A stretch of 64,000 bases of DNA, taken from Pseudonocardia terrae (GTDB taxonomy: Bacteria; Actinomycetota; Actinomycetes; Mycobacteriales; Pseudonocardiaceae). Location: positions 62,001 to 126,000 of the forward strand of contig NZ_JAJTTE010000014.1 of the NCBI RefSeq assembly GCF_021343995.1. Direction: 5' to 3'. Below, piece by piece: positions 45,613 through 54,077 of this stretch (its first letter is position 1; each line of letters begins with the position of its first letter). The notes under the pieces were generated by a model. It ran no database searches, was not told the DNA's origin, and saw only the letters and a list, made by a program, of their open reading frames with translations. The position numbers and the translations under genes were made by a program.

Positions 45613-46490
45613 CAGACCCTCCGCGCCGCGGTGCGGGCGAACAGGCCCTGCGGCCGGACCAGCAGCACGGCAACCAGGACGGCGAGCGCGGCCAGCGGGA
45701 CCAGGTCACTGCCGACGTAGCCGGTGACCAGCGCCAGGATCACGCCCATGGCCAGCCCGCCGACCACGGCGCCGCCGGGGGAGTCGAGCCCGCCGAGCAC
45801 CGCCGCCACGAAGCCGTTGACGATCACGGTGTCCATGTAGGCCGGCCAGACCAGGCTGCCGCCCGCGATCAGCACGCCGGCGAGCGAGCCGACGAGCGCG
45901 GCCAGCGCCCAGCCGAGGGTGAGCATCCGGCCGACCGGTACGCCGAGCAGCCGAGCCACCTCGCCGTCGAACGCCGACGCGCGCATCCGCAGGCCGACGT
46001 CGGTGAACCGGAACAGCGCGACCAGCCCGAGCAGGACCACGGCGACCGCGCCGACGGTGATCAGCATGCTCGGGGTGAGCGCGATCGTCACGCCGCCGCG
46101 GGAGAAGCCCTCGAGCCCGGCCGGGGCCGGGAAGGACCGGAACTGGGCGCCGAAGAGGATCGAGGCCAGCGCCTGCAGCGCCACGAACAGGCCGAGGGTC
46201 ACGATCACCGCGCCCAGTTCGTTGTGCGGCCCGACCCGGCGCACCACCACGCGCTCGACGCCGGCGCCCAGCACCAGGCCGGAGGCGAGGGCCACGAGCA
46301 GCCCGACCCACCAGCTCCCGGTCGACTCGACGACCAGCAGCGCCAGGTACGTGGTGAAGGCGGCCATCGCGCCCTGGGCGAAGTTCACCACCCGGGTCGA
46401 CCGCCAGATCAGCACCAGGGCCAGTGCGAACGCGGCGTACACCGCGCCCTGGCCGAGGCCGGTGAGCAGGGTGTTCACGAACTGCAGCAC
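45612..46490 (-). CDS. livH: Branched-chain ABC permease, LivH type
   Basis: 292 residues. QFVNTLLTGLGQGAVYAAFALALVLIWRSTRVVNFAQGAMAAF is the standard LivH N-terminus (NFAxG motif). FTDVGLRMRASAFDGEVARLLGVPVGRMLTLGWALAALVGSLAGVL is the ATPase contact loop. The GTG at 46490 is preceded by GAGGAGACCC. The stop lies next to the LivM start. Eight to nine helices. Confidence 0.93.
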   Translation of the reverse strand: MLQFVNTLLTGLGQGAVYAAFALALVLIWRSTRVVNFAQGAMAAFTTYLALLVVESTGSWWVGLLVALASGLVLGAGVERVVVRRVGPHNELGAVIVTLGLFVALQALASILFGAQFRSFPAPAGLEGFSRGGVTIALTPSMLITVGAVAVVLLGLVALFRFTDVGLRMRASAFDGEVARLLGVPVGRMLTLGWALAALVGSLAGVLIAGGSLVWPAYMDTVIVNGFVAAVLGGLDSPGGAVVGGLAMGVILALVTGYVGSDLVPLAALAVLVAVLLVRPQGLFARTAARRV

Positions 46491-46527
46491 GGGTCTCCTC
46501 CCGGTCGTGCCCGGTCGTGTGGGTCGG

Positions 46528-47259
46528 TCAGAAGCCCAGGTAGGCGTGTCGGAGGGCGTCGTCGGCGGCGAGCTCGGCGGCCGGCGCGCTCGCCACGACC
46601 CGGCCGAGGTTGAGCACGACCCCGATGTCGGCCACGGACAGGGCGCTGCGGGCGTTCTGCTCCACGAGGAGCACCGCGAGCCGGGACCCCTCGACCCGCT
46701 CGCGGAGCAGCTCGAAGATCTGGGCGACGACCCGCGGCGCCAGACCCAGCGACGGCTCGTCGAGCAGCAGGACGTCGGGTCCGCAGGCCAGCGCACGCCC
46801 GATGACCAGCATCTGGCGCTCGCCGCCGGAGAGGGTGTGCGCGTCCCGACGGCGGCGCTCGGCCAGCGGCGGGAACATCGCGTAGACGTCGTCGATCGCG
46901 GTGTCGGTGCGCCCGCGGGCCTTGCCCAGCAGCGCGCCGAGCCGCAGGTTCTCCTCCACGGTGAGCTCGGTGATCACGCCGCGCCCCTCGGGGACGTGCG
47001 CGATCCCGGCCCGGGCGATCCGCTCCGGCGCCGCCCCGGTGAGGTCGACGTCGCCGGCGTGCACGCTCCCGGACCGGGCGGGCACCAGGCCGGAGACGGT
47101 GCGCAGCAACGTGGTCTTGCCGGCGCCGTTGGCCCCGAGCACGGCGGTGATGCGGCCCGGCCCGGCCGTGACGTCGACGCCGTCGAGCGCGGTGACCGGG
47201 CCGTAGCCCGCGGTCAGCCCGGTGACCCGCAGCGCCGCGGTGGTGGCCGGGGCGCTCAC
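46528..47259 (-). CDS. livF: Branched-chain ABC ATPase, LivF type
   Basis: 243 residues. Walker A is GANGAGKTT, the signature LSGGERQMLVIGRAL, Walker B VLLLDEPSLGLAP, and the switch His position carries EQN. The end LRHAYLGF is the common LivF end. The GTG at 47259 overlaps the LivG stop by GTGA, so the two ATPases are translated together and form the heterodimer. Confidence 0.94.
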   Translation of the reverse strand: MSAPATTAALRVTGLTAGYGPVTALDGVDVTAGPGRITAVLGANGAGKTTLLRTVSGLVPARSGSVHAGDVDLTGAAPERIARAGIAHVPEGRGVITELTVEENLRLGALLGKARGRTDTAIDDVYAMFPPLAERRRRDAHTLSGGERQMLVIGRALACGPDVLLLDEPSLGLAPRVVAQIFELLRERVEGSRLAVLLVEQNARSALSVADIGVVLNLGRVVASAPAAELAADDALRHAYLGF

Positions 47260-48077
47260 CGGTGGGCCTCCTCGCCGAGATAGGCCGCGACGACGGCGGG
47301 ATCGTCGCGGACCGCGTCGGGCGGGCCCTCCGCGACCACCTTCCCGAAGTCCAGCACCGTGATCCGGTCACACACGCTCATCACCAGGTCCATGTGGTGC
47401 TCGACCAGCACCACGGCCATCCGGCCGGCCAGCTCGCGCAGCAGCGCGCCCAGCTCGTCCATCTCGTCGCCGCCCAGCCCGCTGGCGGGCTCGTCGAGCA
47501 GCAGCAGCTCGGGCTCGGCGACCAGCGCCCGGGCCAAGGCGACCCGCTTCTGCACGGGGTATGGCAGGCTGCCGGGCAGTTGGTCGGCGTGGTGCGCCGC
47601 GCCCAGCTCGTCGAGCGCGGCGAGGGCGCGCTCGCGCAGCGCCCGCTCGTCGCGGTCCGAGCGGCGCAGGGCCAGCAGGCCGGAGAGGAACCCGGCACGG
47701 CGGTGCCGGTCGGCCCCGACCATGACGTTCTCGGCCACGGTGAGCCCGCGGAAGAGCCCGACGCCCTGCAGCGTGCGCGCGATCCCCATGCCCGCCAGCT
47801 GGTGCGGGCGCAGCCGGCGCACCGGGGCGCCGTGCCAGCGCAGAGCGCCGGAGTCGGGCCGCACGAATCCGCAGCAGACGTTGAACAGCGTGGTCTTGCC
47901 CGCCCCGTTGGGGCCGATCACGCCGTGCACACCGCGCGGCGGCACGGCGAGCGAGACCCGGTCCAGGGCGACGAGCCCACCGAACCGCACCGAGACGTCG
48001 TCGACGGCGAAGAGGACCGCGTCCCCGGCGGCGGACGGACCGCGGTCGGCGGCGTGATCGGCGGGGGGTGCGGTCAC
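47256..48077 (-). CDS. livG: Branched-chain ABC ATPase, LivG type
   Basis: 273 residues. Walker A is GPNGAGKTT, FRGLTVAENVMVGADRHRR follows as in LivG, and Walker B is LLLLDEPASGLGGDE. The usual LSGG signature is replaced by LPYPVQKRVALARAL, a known LivG-type variation but weaker than the consensus. The GTG at 48077 follows GGGAGGCCC. First gene of the operon and divergent from the PucR-type regulator, from which it is separated by 206 bases. Confidence 0.92.
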   Translation of the reverse strand: MTAPPADHAADRGPSAAGDAVLFAVDDVSVRFGGLVALDRVSLAVPPRGVHGVIGPNGAGKTTLFNVCCGFVRPDSGALRWHGAPVRRLRPHQLAGMGIARTLQGVGLFRGLTVAENVMVGADRHRRAGFLSGLLALRRSDRDERALRERALAALDELGAAHHADQLPGSLPYPVQKRVALARALVAEPELLLLDEPASGLGGDEMDELGALLRELAGRMAVVLVEHHMDLVMSVCDRITVLDFGKVVAEGPPDAVRDDPAVVAAYLGEEAHR

Positions 48078-48264
48078 GGGCGGGCCTCCCGGGCTGCGGC
48101 GGTCGGGCGGGGTGCGACGGGGATCCGGTGACCGCTGGTGAGCGGGATCACTCGGTCGGGGACCACATTGGGCGCCGCGACCAGCGAAGGCCATGGGCGC
48201 GGCGCCCAGGATCCGTGTCCGAATGCTGGGCGGAACGCCCGAATGGGTGGACGGCCCGTTGTGA

Positions 48265-48280
48265 CCTGTTGCACAGTGAT
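48265..48280. promoter_or_regulatory. Possible regulator site upstream of the PucR gene
   Basis: TGTGACCTGTTGCACA has inverted TGTG/CACA ends around eight bases, directly upstream of the PucR-type start and in the divergent gap with livG. The 48078-48283 gap also has the palindrome GGGCGCGGCGCCC. Neither is proven. Confidence 0.3.
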
Positions 48281-48283
48281 CCG

Positions 48284-49594
48284 GTGCGTCCCGTCGACGA
48301 GGAGCGGCACGCCCCGGGCCGCCCCGCCGATCGCCCGCGGGCCGGCCGAGACCTGGACCCGGCCTCCGACGAGGCGCTGCGGGTGCTGGGGGCCGCGCTG
48401 TTCGACGAGCTCGACGCCCTCGCGGACCGGCTCGCCCTGCGGATCCTGCGGCGGGAGCGCTGCTACCTGGAACTGGACCTGGTCGACGAGCTGCGCCAGG
48501 CCTGTCGGGTGAACCTGTTGCGCGGCATCGAGGTGCTGGCCGACGTCGTGCCCGAGGGGGTCGACCCGGCGGACACCACGCGGGAGACCGGGCGGAGCCG
48601 GGCGCGGCAGGGCGTCCCGCTCGAGGCCGTGCTGCACGCCTACCGGCTCGGCTGCCGGATCCTGTGGGACGCGCTGCGCGAGGCCTCCCGGGCCCGGTTC
48701 GGCGGCGTGCACGACGCCGGCCTGCTCGACGCGGCCGGGTTCGTCCTGCGCACCAACGACGGCAGCTCCGCCGCGCTCGTCGACGCCTACCGGCACGAGG
48801 AGCACCGGATGCGGGGCCAGGACCTCGGCCGCCGGCGCGCCGTGCTCGACGCGCTGCTGGCCGGCCGGGGCCGCGACCCGGGCTTCGCGCGCGACGCCGC
48901 GGCGATCCTGGGCCTGCCGTCCGGCGGTCCGGTGCTGTGCGTGGTCGGCGGGATCGAACGGGCCCGGTGCGACCCCCTGCGGGACCCGCACGAGGCCCTG
49001 TCCGCGCACCGGATCGCCTCGTTCTGGATGCTGCGCGAGGACGAGCTGGTAGGGCTTGTCGCGCCGTCGGCGCGGCGGGCCGCGGAGGTGCCCCGCATCC
49101 TGGAGCCGCAGGTCGCGGGCCGGGTGGGGCTCTCCGCCGCCGTCGCCGACCTCGGTGCGGCCGACGCGGCGTACCGGATGGCCCGGACCGCAGTGCGGAC
49201 CCTGAGCGGGCCCGGGCTCGCGGTGCTCGACGACCGGCTGCCGGAGGCCCTGCTCGCCGACAGCCCCGAGCTGCTCCCGCGGGTCCTCGACGCCGGGCTC
49301 GGCGGCCTCCCCGCCCTCCCCGAGGCCGACCGCGCCGTCCTGCTCGAGACCTTGGAGGCGCTGCTCGCGCACGGCGGCTCGCCCACGCACGCGGCGCAGG
49401 CGCTGTTCTGCCACCGCAACACGGTGATCTACCGGATGCGCCGGATCGAGGCGGTCACGGGGCGGCGGATCTCCGAACCGCGCGACCGCCTGCTGCTCAG
49501 CCTGGGCGTGATGGCGGCGCGCACCGCCGCGGGGGCGGCCCCGGACCCGCCCGCGCCCGGTCCCGACCAGGAGGTGGACACCCGGGCGCGGTGA
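48284..49594 (+). CDS. PucR/CdaR-family transcriptional regulator
   Basis: 436 residues. The C-terminal helix-turn-helix HAAQALFCHRNTVIYRMRRIEAVTGRRI (about 380-410) is the PucR/CdaR type. A central GGDEF-like GAF-less region (ADAAYRMARTAVRTLSGPGLAVLDDRL) links it to an N-terminal RsbRD-like helical domain. The regulators of this group answer to purines, sugars or phenolics. The GTG at 48284 is preferred over the open frame further left, which covers the intergenic gap. Its divergent position suggests it controls the Liv operon. Confidence 0.88.
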   Translation: MRPVDEERHAPGRPADRPRAGRDLDPASDEALRVLGAALFDELDALADRLALRILRRERCYLELDLVDELRQACRVNLLRGIEVLADVVPEGVDPADTTRETGRSRARQGVPLEAVLHAYRLGCRILWDALREASRARFGGVHDAGLLDAAGFVLRTNDGSSAALVDAYRHEEHRMRGQDLGRRRAVLDALLAGRGRDPGFARDAAAILGLPSGGPVLCVVGGIERARCDPLRDPHEALSAHRIASFWMLREDELVGLVAPSARRAAEVPRILEPQVAGRVGLSAAVADLGAADAAYRMARTAVRTLSGPGLAVLDDRLPEALLADSPELLPRVLDAGLGGLPALPEADRAVLLETLEALLAHGGSPTHAAQALFCHRNTVIYRMRRIEAVTGRRISEPRDRLLLSLGVMAARTAAGAAPDPPAPGPDQEVDTRAR

Positions 49595-49658
49595 TCCGTT
49601 CACCCGCGCGCCGCCCGCCGTCCCCCCACCGCTCACCGGGGCGCGATGGAGTGCTGCG

Positions 49659-50417
49659 ATGCGTCTGGCGGTCCTCGACCTGATCGGTACCACGATCGCC
49701 GACGGCGGCCTGGTGCTCGACGCGGTCCGCCGCGGCCTCGTGTCGGTCGGCGTGCCCGTCGCCGGCCCGCGGTACCCGGCGCTGCAGCGGCAGGCCCGGG
49801 CGACGACCGACCGCCCGGTCCTGCGGGTCTTCGCCGACCTGCTCGACGGCGACCTGCGCCGGGCGCGGCTCGCGGCCGACGCCTACGAGGCCCACCTGCG
49901 GGACGCGGCCGAGCGGGGTCGGGTGCGCGAGGTGCCGGGCGCGGGCGCGGCGATCACCGCGCTCCGCGAGGCCGGGACCACGGTGGCGCTGGTGGGTGGG
50001 GTCGGCGCGGAGACGCGGGACGTGCTCCTCGCAGGCGCGGGCCTGGCGGCCGACCTGCTGTTCGCCCCGGCCGACGTCGGCGGGCGCGGCTGGCCCGACC
50101 CGGACCTGGTGCTGGCGGCGGTGAAGGAGGTCGACGCCGAGGCCGCGGACTGCGTGGTCGTGGCGGACTCGACGGCGGGGATGGCCGCCGCGGCGCGGGC
50201 GGGCGCCGGGCTGGCGTTGGGGGTGCAGAGCGGGGCGCACTCGTCCGCGCGGCTACGCGCGGCGGGCGCCCACGACGTCCTCGTCTCGGTCGTGGAGCTC
50301 CCGGCGCGGCTGGGCCTGCCGCAGCCGCGGCGACAGCCGCCGGCGCAGCCCGGCCCGTGGGACGACGGTCAGCTGGTCTCCTCCGACTCGCTGGCCACCG
50401 GCGGGGTGAGCCCGTAG
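49659..50417 (+). CDS. HAD-superfamily protein, phosphonatase-like, with altered motifs
   Basis: 252 residues. Motif I is D-L-I-G-T-T (residues 7-12): Asp7 is kept but the usual second Asp is Ile, as in phosphonatases, which have Ala there. Motif II lacks the usual Ser/Thr (VALVGGVGAET), and motif IV VVVADSTAGMAAA keeps its Asp. The cap (about 20-85) has no Lys, so the Schiff base of true phosphonoacetaldehyde hydrolase cannot form. It may act on another phosphate ester or be a binding protein. The end overlaps the convergent flavin reductase gene by 49 bases. ATG at 49659. Confidence 0.75.
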   Translation: MRLAVLDLIGTTIADGGLVLDAVRRGLVSVGVPVAGPRYPALQRQARATTDRPVLRVFADLLDGDLRRARLAADAYEAHLRDAAERGRVREVPGAGAAITALREAGTTVALVGGVGAETRDVLLAGAGLAADLLFAPADVGGRGWPDPDLVLAAVKEVDAEAADCVVVADSTAGMAAAARAGAGLALGVQSGAHSSARLRAAGAHDVLVSVVELPARLGLPQPRRQPPAQPGPWDDGQLVSSDSLATGGVSP

Positions 50418-50896
50418 TTGCCCCGGTAGAACAGCAGGGGCAGACGGCTGGCGTCGGCGCCGAGGTCCGACACCCGGCCGAGGACGACCGTGTGGTCGCC
50501 GCCGTCGAACTCGTTCCACAGCGTGCAGTCGATCCAGGCGCTCACGCCCTCGAGCACGGGGGCGCCGGAGGGGGCGGGGGACCACCTGACGCCGGCGAAC
50601 TTGTCCGTGCCGGAGCGGGCGAACCCGTTGCTGTACTCCTGGTGGTCCTCGGCGAGCACGTTCACGCAGAAGGAGCCGACCTCGCGGATCCGCGGCCACG
50701 TGGAGGAGGTCCGGGCGGGGGAGAAGGAGATCAGCGGCGGGTCGAGCGACAGCGAGGCGAACGACTGGCAGGTGAAACCCAGCGGCGCGTCCGGTCCCTG
50801 CGCGGTGATCACGACGACGCCGGACACGAAGTGCCCCAGCACGTCGCGCATCGTCTCGGGGGTCACCGGCTGGGGGGTCTCCGTCGCACTCGGCAT
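50369..50896 (-). CDS. Flavin reductase (HpaC-like, FMN-binding)
   Basis: 175 residues. MRDVLGHFVSGVVVITAQG and GFTCQSFASLSLDPPLISFSPARTSSTWPRIREVGSFCVNVLAEDHQEYSNGFA are the standard flavin_reduct motif. It makes reduced FMN/FAD for two-component oxygenases and may serve flavin monooxygenases such as those at 3-6 kb, although it is distant. The ATG at 50896 is the natural start. Monocistronic, behind the sigma factor gene and separated by a hairpin. Confidence 0.9.
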   Translation of the reverse strand: MPSATETPQPVTPETMRDVLGHFVSGVVVITAQGPDAPLGFTCQSFASLSLDPPLISFSPARTSSTWPRIREVGSFCVNVLAEDHQEYSNGFARSGTDKFAGVRWSPAPSGAPVLEGVSAWIDCTLWNEFDGGDHTVVLGRVSDLGADASRLPLLFYRGNYGLTPPVASESEETS

Positions 50897-51106
50897 GCCC
50901 CGAGCCTAGGCAGCGGCCGCCCGGATCTCCATGCCTCGCGGGAGGGCGGTGTGACACACCCCGCCGGCCCGGCGGGCGAGATCCACCGATCGGGCCCGCC
51001 TGTCGGCGGGGCGCGGTGCCGAGCCGGACCCAGAATGATCACCGGCCGGCGGCGTCACCGCTCGAGGGGAGCCCGGGGGACGGCGTCGGCCCCGTCCGCG
51101 GACGCG

Positions 51107-51143
51107 ACGCGGCCCCGCACCCGATCGGGGTGCGGGGCCGCGT
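51107..51143 (-). terminator. 14-bp hairpin terminator after the sigma factor gene
   Basis: Arms ACGCGGCCCCGCAC (51107-51120) and GTGCGGGGCCGCGT (51130-51143) pair perfectly around a 9-base loop, which holds a further CCGATCGG. It lies 32 bases after the sigma stop (minus strand). Confidence 0.8.
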
Positions 51144-51174
51144 GTCCCGTGTGTGGCTCTCGTGTGCCGGCTGC

Positions 51175-52392
51175 TCAGCTGGCGTAGGCGCGCAGGCGGT
51201 CCGCCCGCTCGCCGACCCGCAGCTTCGCCATGACCTCGCGCTCGATCTGGCGCACGCGCTCGCGGGAGAGCCCGAAGCGGCGGCCGATCTGGTCCAGCGT
51301 GCGCGGCTGGCCGTCGTCGAGGCCGTAGCGCATCCGGATCACCGCCTGCTCGCGCTCCTCCAGCGTGCCGAGGACCCGGCGCAGGTCGTCGTGCAGCAGG
51401 TGCGAGATGACCGTGTTCTCGGCGTCGGCCGCCTGGTCGTCCTCGATGAAGTCGCCGAGCGGCGCCTCCTCGTCGCTGCCGACGGGCATGTCGAGGCTCA
51501 CCGGGTCCCGCGCGTGGTCGAGCAGGTCCGCGATCTTCTCCTCGGGCAGGCCGGACTCGGCGGCCAGCTCCTCGTGGGTGGCCTCGCGGCCGAGGCGCTG
51601 GTGCATGTCCCGCTTGATCCGGGCCAGCTTGTTGACCTGCTCCACCAGGTGCACGGGCAGCCGGATGGTGCGGGCCTGGTCGGCCATGCCGCGGGTGATC
51701 GCCTGCCGGATCCACCACGTGGCGTAGGTCGAGAACTTGAAGCCCTTCGCGTAGTCGAACTTCTCGACCGCGCGGATGAGGCCCAGGTTGCCCTCCTGGA
51801 TGAGGTCGAGCAGCGGCATGCCGCGGCCCGTGTAGCGCTTGGCCAGCGAGACGACCAGGCGCAGGTTCGCCTCGAGCAGGTGGTTGCGGGCCCGCTCGCC
51901 GTCGCGCACCACGGCCCGCAGGTCGCGCGCGTACGCCGGGTCGAGCTCGCGCCCCTCGGCGCGGGCGGTGTCGAGCACGTGCGTCGCGAAGACGCCGGCC
52001 TCGATCCGCCTGGCGAGGTCGACCTCCTCCGCTGCGGTGAGCAGGGCGGTCTTGCCGATGCCGTTCAGGTAGACGCGGACCAGGTCCGCGGCCGGGCTCT
52101 GCGCGTCGAGATCCTCGGCGGTCAGCTCCGGCCGACCGCTCTCGCGGACCTCGTCCACCGTCTCCTCCGTGACCTCCTCGGGCGCCTCGGGGGACGCCGG
52201 GGACGCCGCGGTCCGCCCGCGGGCCGACTTCTTCACGGCGCCGGAGCGCGAGGACGAGGTACGCTGGCCGGGAACGCGAGCCGGCGCGCGGCGCCGGGTG
52301 GGCGCGGCCGCAGAGTCGCTACCGGTGCTCCGGCGCGCGGATCCGGTGTGTGCAGGGTCCAGTGCGGGATCCACCGTCGGTGCCACTGTCAT
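51175..52392 (-). CDS. sigB: Principal-like RNA polymerase sigma factor (SigB/HrdB group)
   Basis: 405 residues. A Thr/Ser/Ala-rich, basic N-terminal region (about 1-85) lacks region 1.1. Region 1.2 is [16 protein letters not shown], region 2 [57 protein letters not shown], region 3 and region 4 with [29 protein letters not shown]. Regions 2.4 and 4.2 match the housekeeping class, so it should read -10/-35 promoters. The length and divergent N-terminus favour SigB over SigA. The ATG at 52392 has GGGAGGAACG upstream. An ECF-type promoter lies upstream. Confidence 0.93.
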   Translation of the reverse strand: MTVAPTVDPALDPAHTGSARRSTGSDSAAAPTRRRAPARVPGQRTSSSRSGAVKKSARGRTAASPASPEAPEEVTEETVDEVRESGRPELTAEDLDAQSPAADLVRVYLNGIGKTALLTAAEEVDLARRIEAGVFATHVLDTARAEGRELDPAYARDLRAVVRDGERARNHLLEANLRLVVSLAKRYTGRGMPLLDLIQEGNLGLIRAVEKFDYAKGFKFSTYATWWIRQAITRGMADQARTIRLPVHLVEQVNKLARIKRDMHQRLGREATHEELAAESGLPEEKIADLLDHARDPVSLDMPVGSDEEAPLGDFIEDDQAADAENTVISHLLHDDLRRVLGTLEEREQAVIRMRYGLDDGQPRTLDQIGRRFGLSRERVRQIEREVMAKLRVGERADRLRAYAS

Positions 52393-52467
52393 GGACGTTC
52401 CTCCCCTAACGCGACCCGGGCGGTTCGCCAGTGGGACCAGGCCCTCCGCCGGGGTTCTACAGGGTTG

Positions 52468-52494
52468 AACGCACGGGTGCGGATAAACGTTCCC
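52468..52494 (-). promoter_or_regulatory. Putative ECF (SigE/SigH-type) promoter of the sigma factor gene
   Basis: On the minus strand GGGAAC (52494-52489) is followed after 17 bases by CGTT (52471-52468). This matches GGAAC-N16/17-CGTT, the SigE/SigH promoter form that drives sigB in mycobacteria, and would start transcription near 52460, 70 bases before the ATG. Confidence 0.55.
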
Positions 52495-52546
52495 GGCGGC
52501 GCGCATCCGCCGTGCGGGTGATGGCTGCCGGGAACGTCCCCCCGCG

Positions 52547-53821
52547 TCAGGCGACGCCCGAGATGCCGTTCGTGGAGAGCGAACGGACCTCGGCCATGAG
52601 CGCGGGCCAGTCCCGGTGCAGGGCGTTACGCCCGGTGAACAGGCCCAGGTGGCCGCCGGCGGCGATCCGCTTCGTGATCGACTCGGCGGGGGTCGACACG
52701 TGGTCGGCGATCGCGAACAGCTGCGCCGGCGGTGTGATGTGATCCGTCGCACCCGCGAGCAGGAACAGCGGGCAGGAGATCGCGTCGAGCCGGGCCGGAC
52801 GCCCGTCGACCTCGAGCTCGCCGCGCACCAGCCGGTTGCGCCAGAACAGGTGCTCCACCAGCCAGAGGTAGAACGCCCCCGGGATGTCCTGGGTGTGCTT
52901 GAACCAGTCCTCGAACACCCGGTAACGCCCGACGTGGGCGGGGTCGTCGACGTCGGCCAGGAGGCGCAGCTGGCGGCCGATCTCCGCCTGCGGCTGGATC
53001 ATCACGAAGTTCGCGAGCACCGCGGCCCCGGCCATGGTGCCGCCGTTGGCCGCGACCAGGGCGCGGTAGGGCGCGAGCCCGAACCGGCCGGCGAGGGCCT
53101 GCGTCGAGGCCGCGATCACCGAGTCGCCCGCGTGGAAGTCGATCGGGGCACCGGCCAGCGTCAGCGTGTGCACGCGCTCGGGGTGCAGCGTGGCGTAGAT
53201 CGTGGCCAGCCAGCCGCCCTGGCAGTCGCCCACGAGGTTCGCCCGCCCGCCCATCCGGCGGATCGAGCGGTCGATCACCTCGATGTAGTCGGTGATGGTG
53301 ATCCGCTTCGTCGCGCGCGTGGCCGGGCACCAGTCGAGGGAGTAGAGCCGGGTCAGCCCGGACTCCCGCAGCGCGGTCAGCTGGCTCTGCCCCGGCGCGA
53401 AGTCGACGACCGTCGAGCTGTGCCCCGCCTGCGGCGGGAGCACGAGCGTGGGGACGACGGGATCGGCGCGGTGCTCGTCGGCGGTGAAGTCCCGCAGCAC
53501 CGCGAAGTCCGTCTCGAGCGTGATCCGGTGCGGCAGGTGCCAGCGGGGCTCGGCGCGGTCGAAGACGGTCGTCCACCAGAGCGCGGTGCGCGCGGGGGCC
53601 GCCCACGGGCGCCGGGCGAGGGACCACCAGGCCGCACCGGCCGCCTTGCCCGCCTCGGCCAGGCTGCGGCTGGCCGTCTCGGTGCCGTAGCGGAGGAGGA
53701 AGCGGTAGGGGTGCTCGGCGGCGGGACCGAGGGAGGTGTCGACGGGAGTGCCCGCGAGCTCCTCGGTACCGCTGCGCTGGAGGGTGCTCTCGCCCGTGTC
53801 GCCGGACAGCGCGCTTGTCAT
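52547..53821 (-). CDS. PHA depolymerase/synthase-like hydrolase with Cys nucleophile box
   Basis: 424 residues. The nucleophile elbow is G-D-C-Q-G (in [34 protein letters not shown]), i.e. a Cys, as in PHA synthases and some intracellular depolymerases. [19 protein letters not shown] and [19 protein letters not shown] (acid) and [15 protein letters not shown] (His) segments complete the triad. It is shorter and more divergent than PhaC and lies divergent from the PhaC gene, so it is most likely an intracellular PHA depolymerase or a second synthase subunit. The ATG at 53821 has GGGAGACG. The start in the 53974 frame lies in the operator region and is rejected. Confidence 0.72.
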   Translation of the reverse strand: MTSALSGDTGESTLQRSGTEELAGTPVDTSLGPAAEHPYRFLLRYGTETASRSLAEAGKAAGAAWWSLARRPWAAPARTALWWTTVFDRAEPRWHLPHRITLETDFAVLRDFTADEHRADPVVPTLVLPPQAGHSSTVVDFAPGQSQLTALRESGLTRLYSLDWCPATRATKRITITDYIEVIDRSIRRMGGRANLVGDCQGGWLATIYATLHPERVHTLTLAGAPIDFHAGDSVIAASTQALAGRFGLAPYRALVAANGGTMAGAAVLANFVMIQPQAEIGRQLRLLADVDDPAHVGRYRVFEDWFKHTQDIPGAFYLWLVEHLFWRNRLVRGELEVDGRPARLDAISCPLFLLAGATDHITPPAQLFAIADHVSTPAESITKRIAAGGHLGLFTGRNALHRDWPALMAEVRSLSTNGISGVA

Positions 53822-53859
53822 GGTCGTCTCCCATCGCCGGTGATGTCGACCGTCGTGTG

Positions 53860-53994
53860 CTACTCGACGGTAGGTCGTGGTGCGTATCCCGAGCAACAGC
53901 TGACCTACCCGGGAGTAGTGCTTGCTATGCCAAGCGCAGGTGACGGGGCTTACGAAGTGACCTGAATCCATCACCCCCCGCTACCGGGGAGTAC
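53860..53994. promoter_or_regulatory. Three CTAC-N6-GTAG sites between the divergent PHA genes
   Basis: Site 1 CTACTCGACGGTAG (53860-53873), site 2 CTACCCGGGAGTAG (53905-53918) and site 3 CTACCGGGGAGTAC (53981-53994) share one imperfect palindrome. Sites 1 and 2 are 45 bases apart, sites 2 and 3 76. They lie between the divergent hydrolase (start 53821) and phaC (start 54078). Repeated dyads of this form are likely binding sites for a regulator of both genes; the XRE protein at 55.9 kb is the nearest candidate. Confidence 0.6.
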
Positions 53995-54077
53995 CCCCCA
54001 CCATGGGGCGACCGCCCGCCGGAGAGCCCGATCGGCCCGGGGCGGGGACATCCGTTTCATGGGGGAGGCCACCGCCG

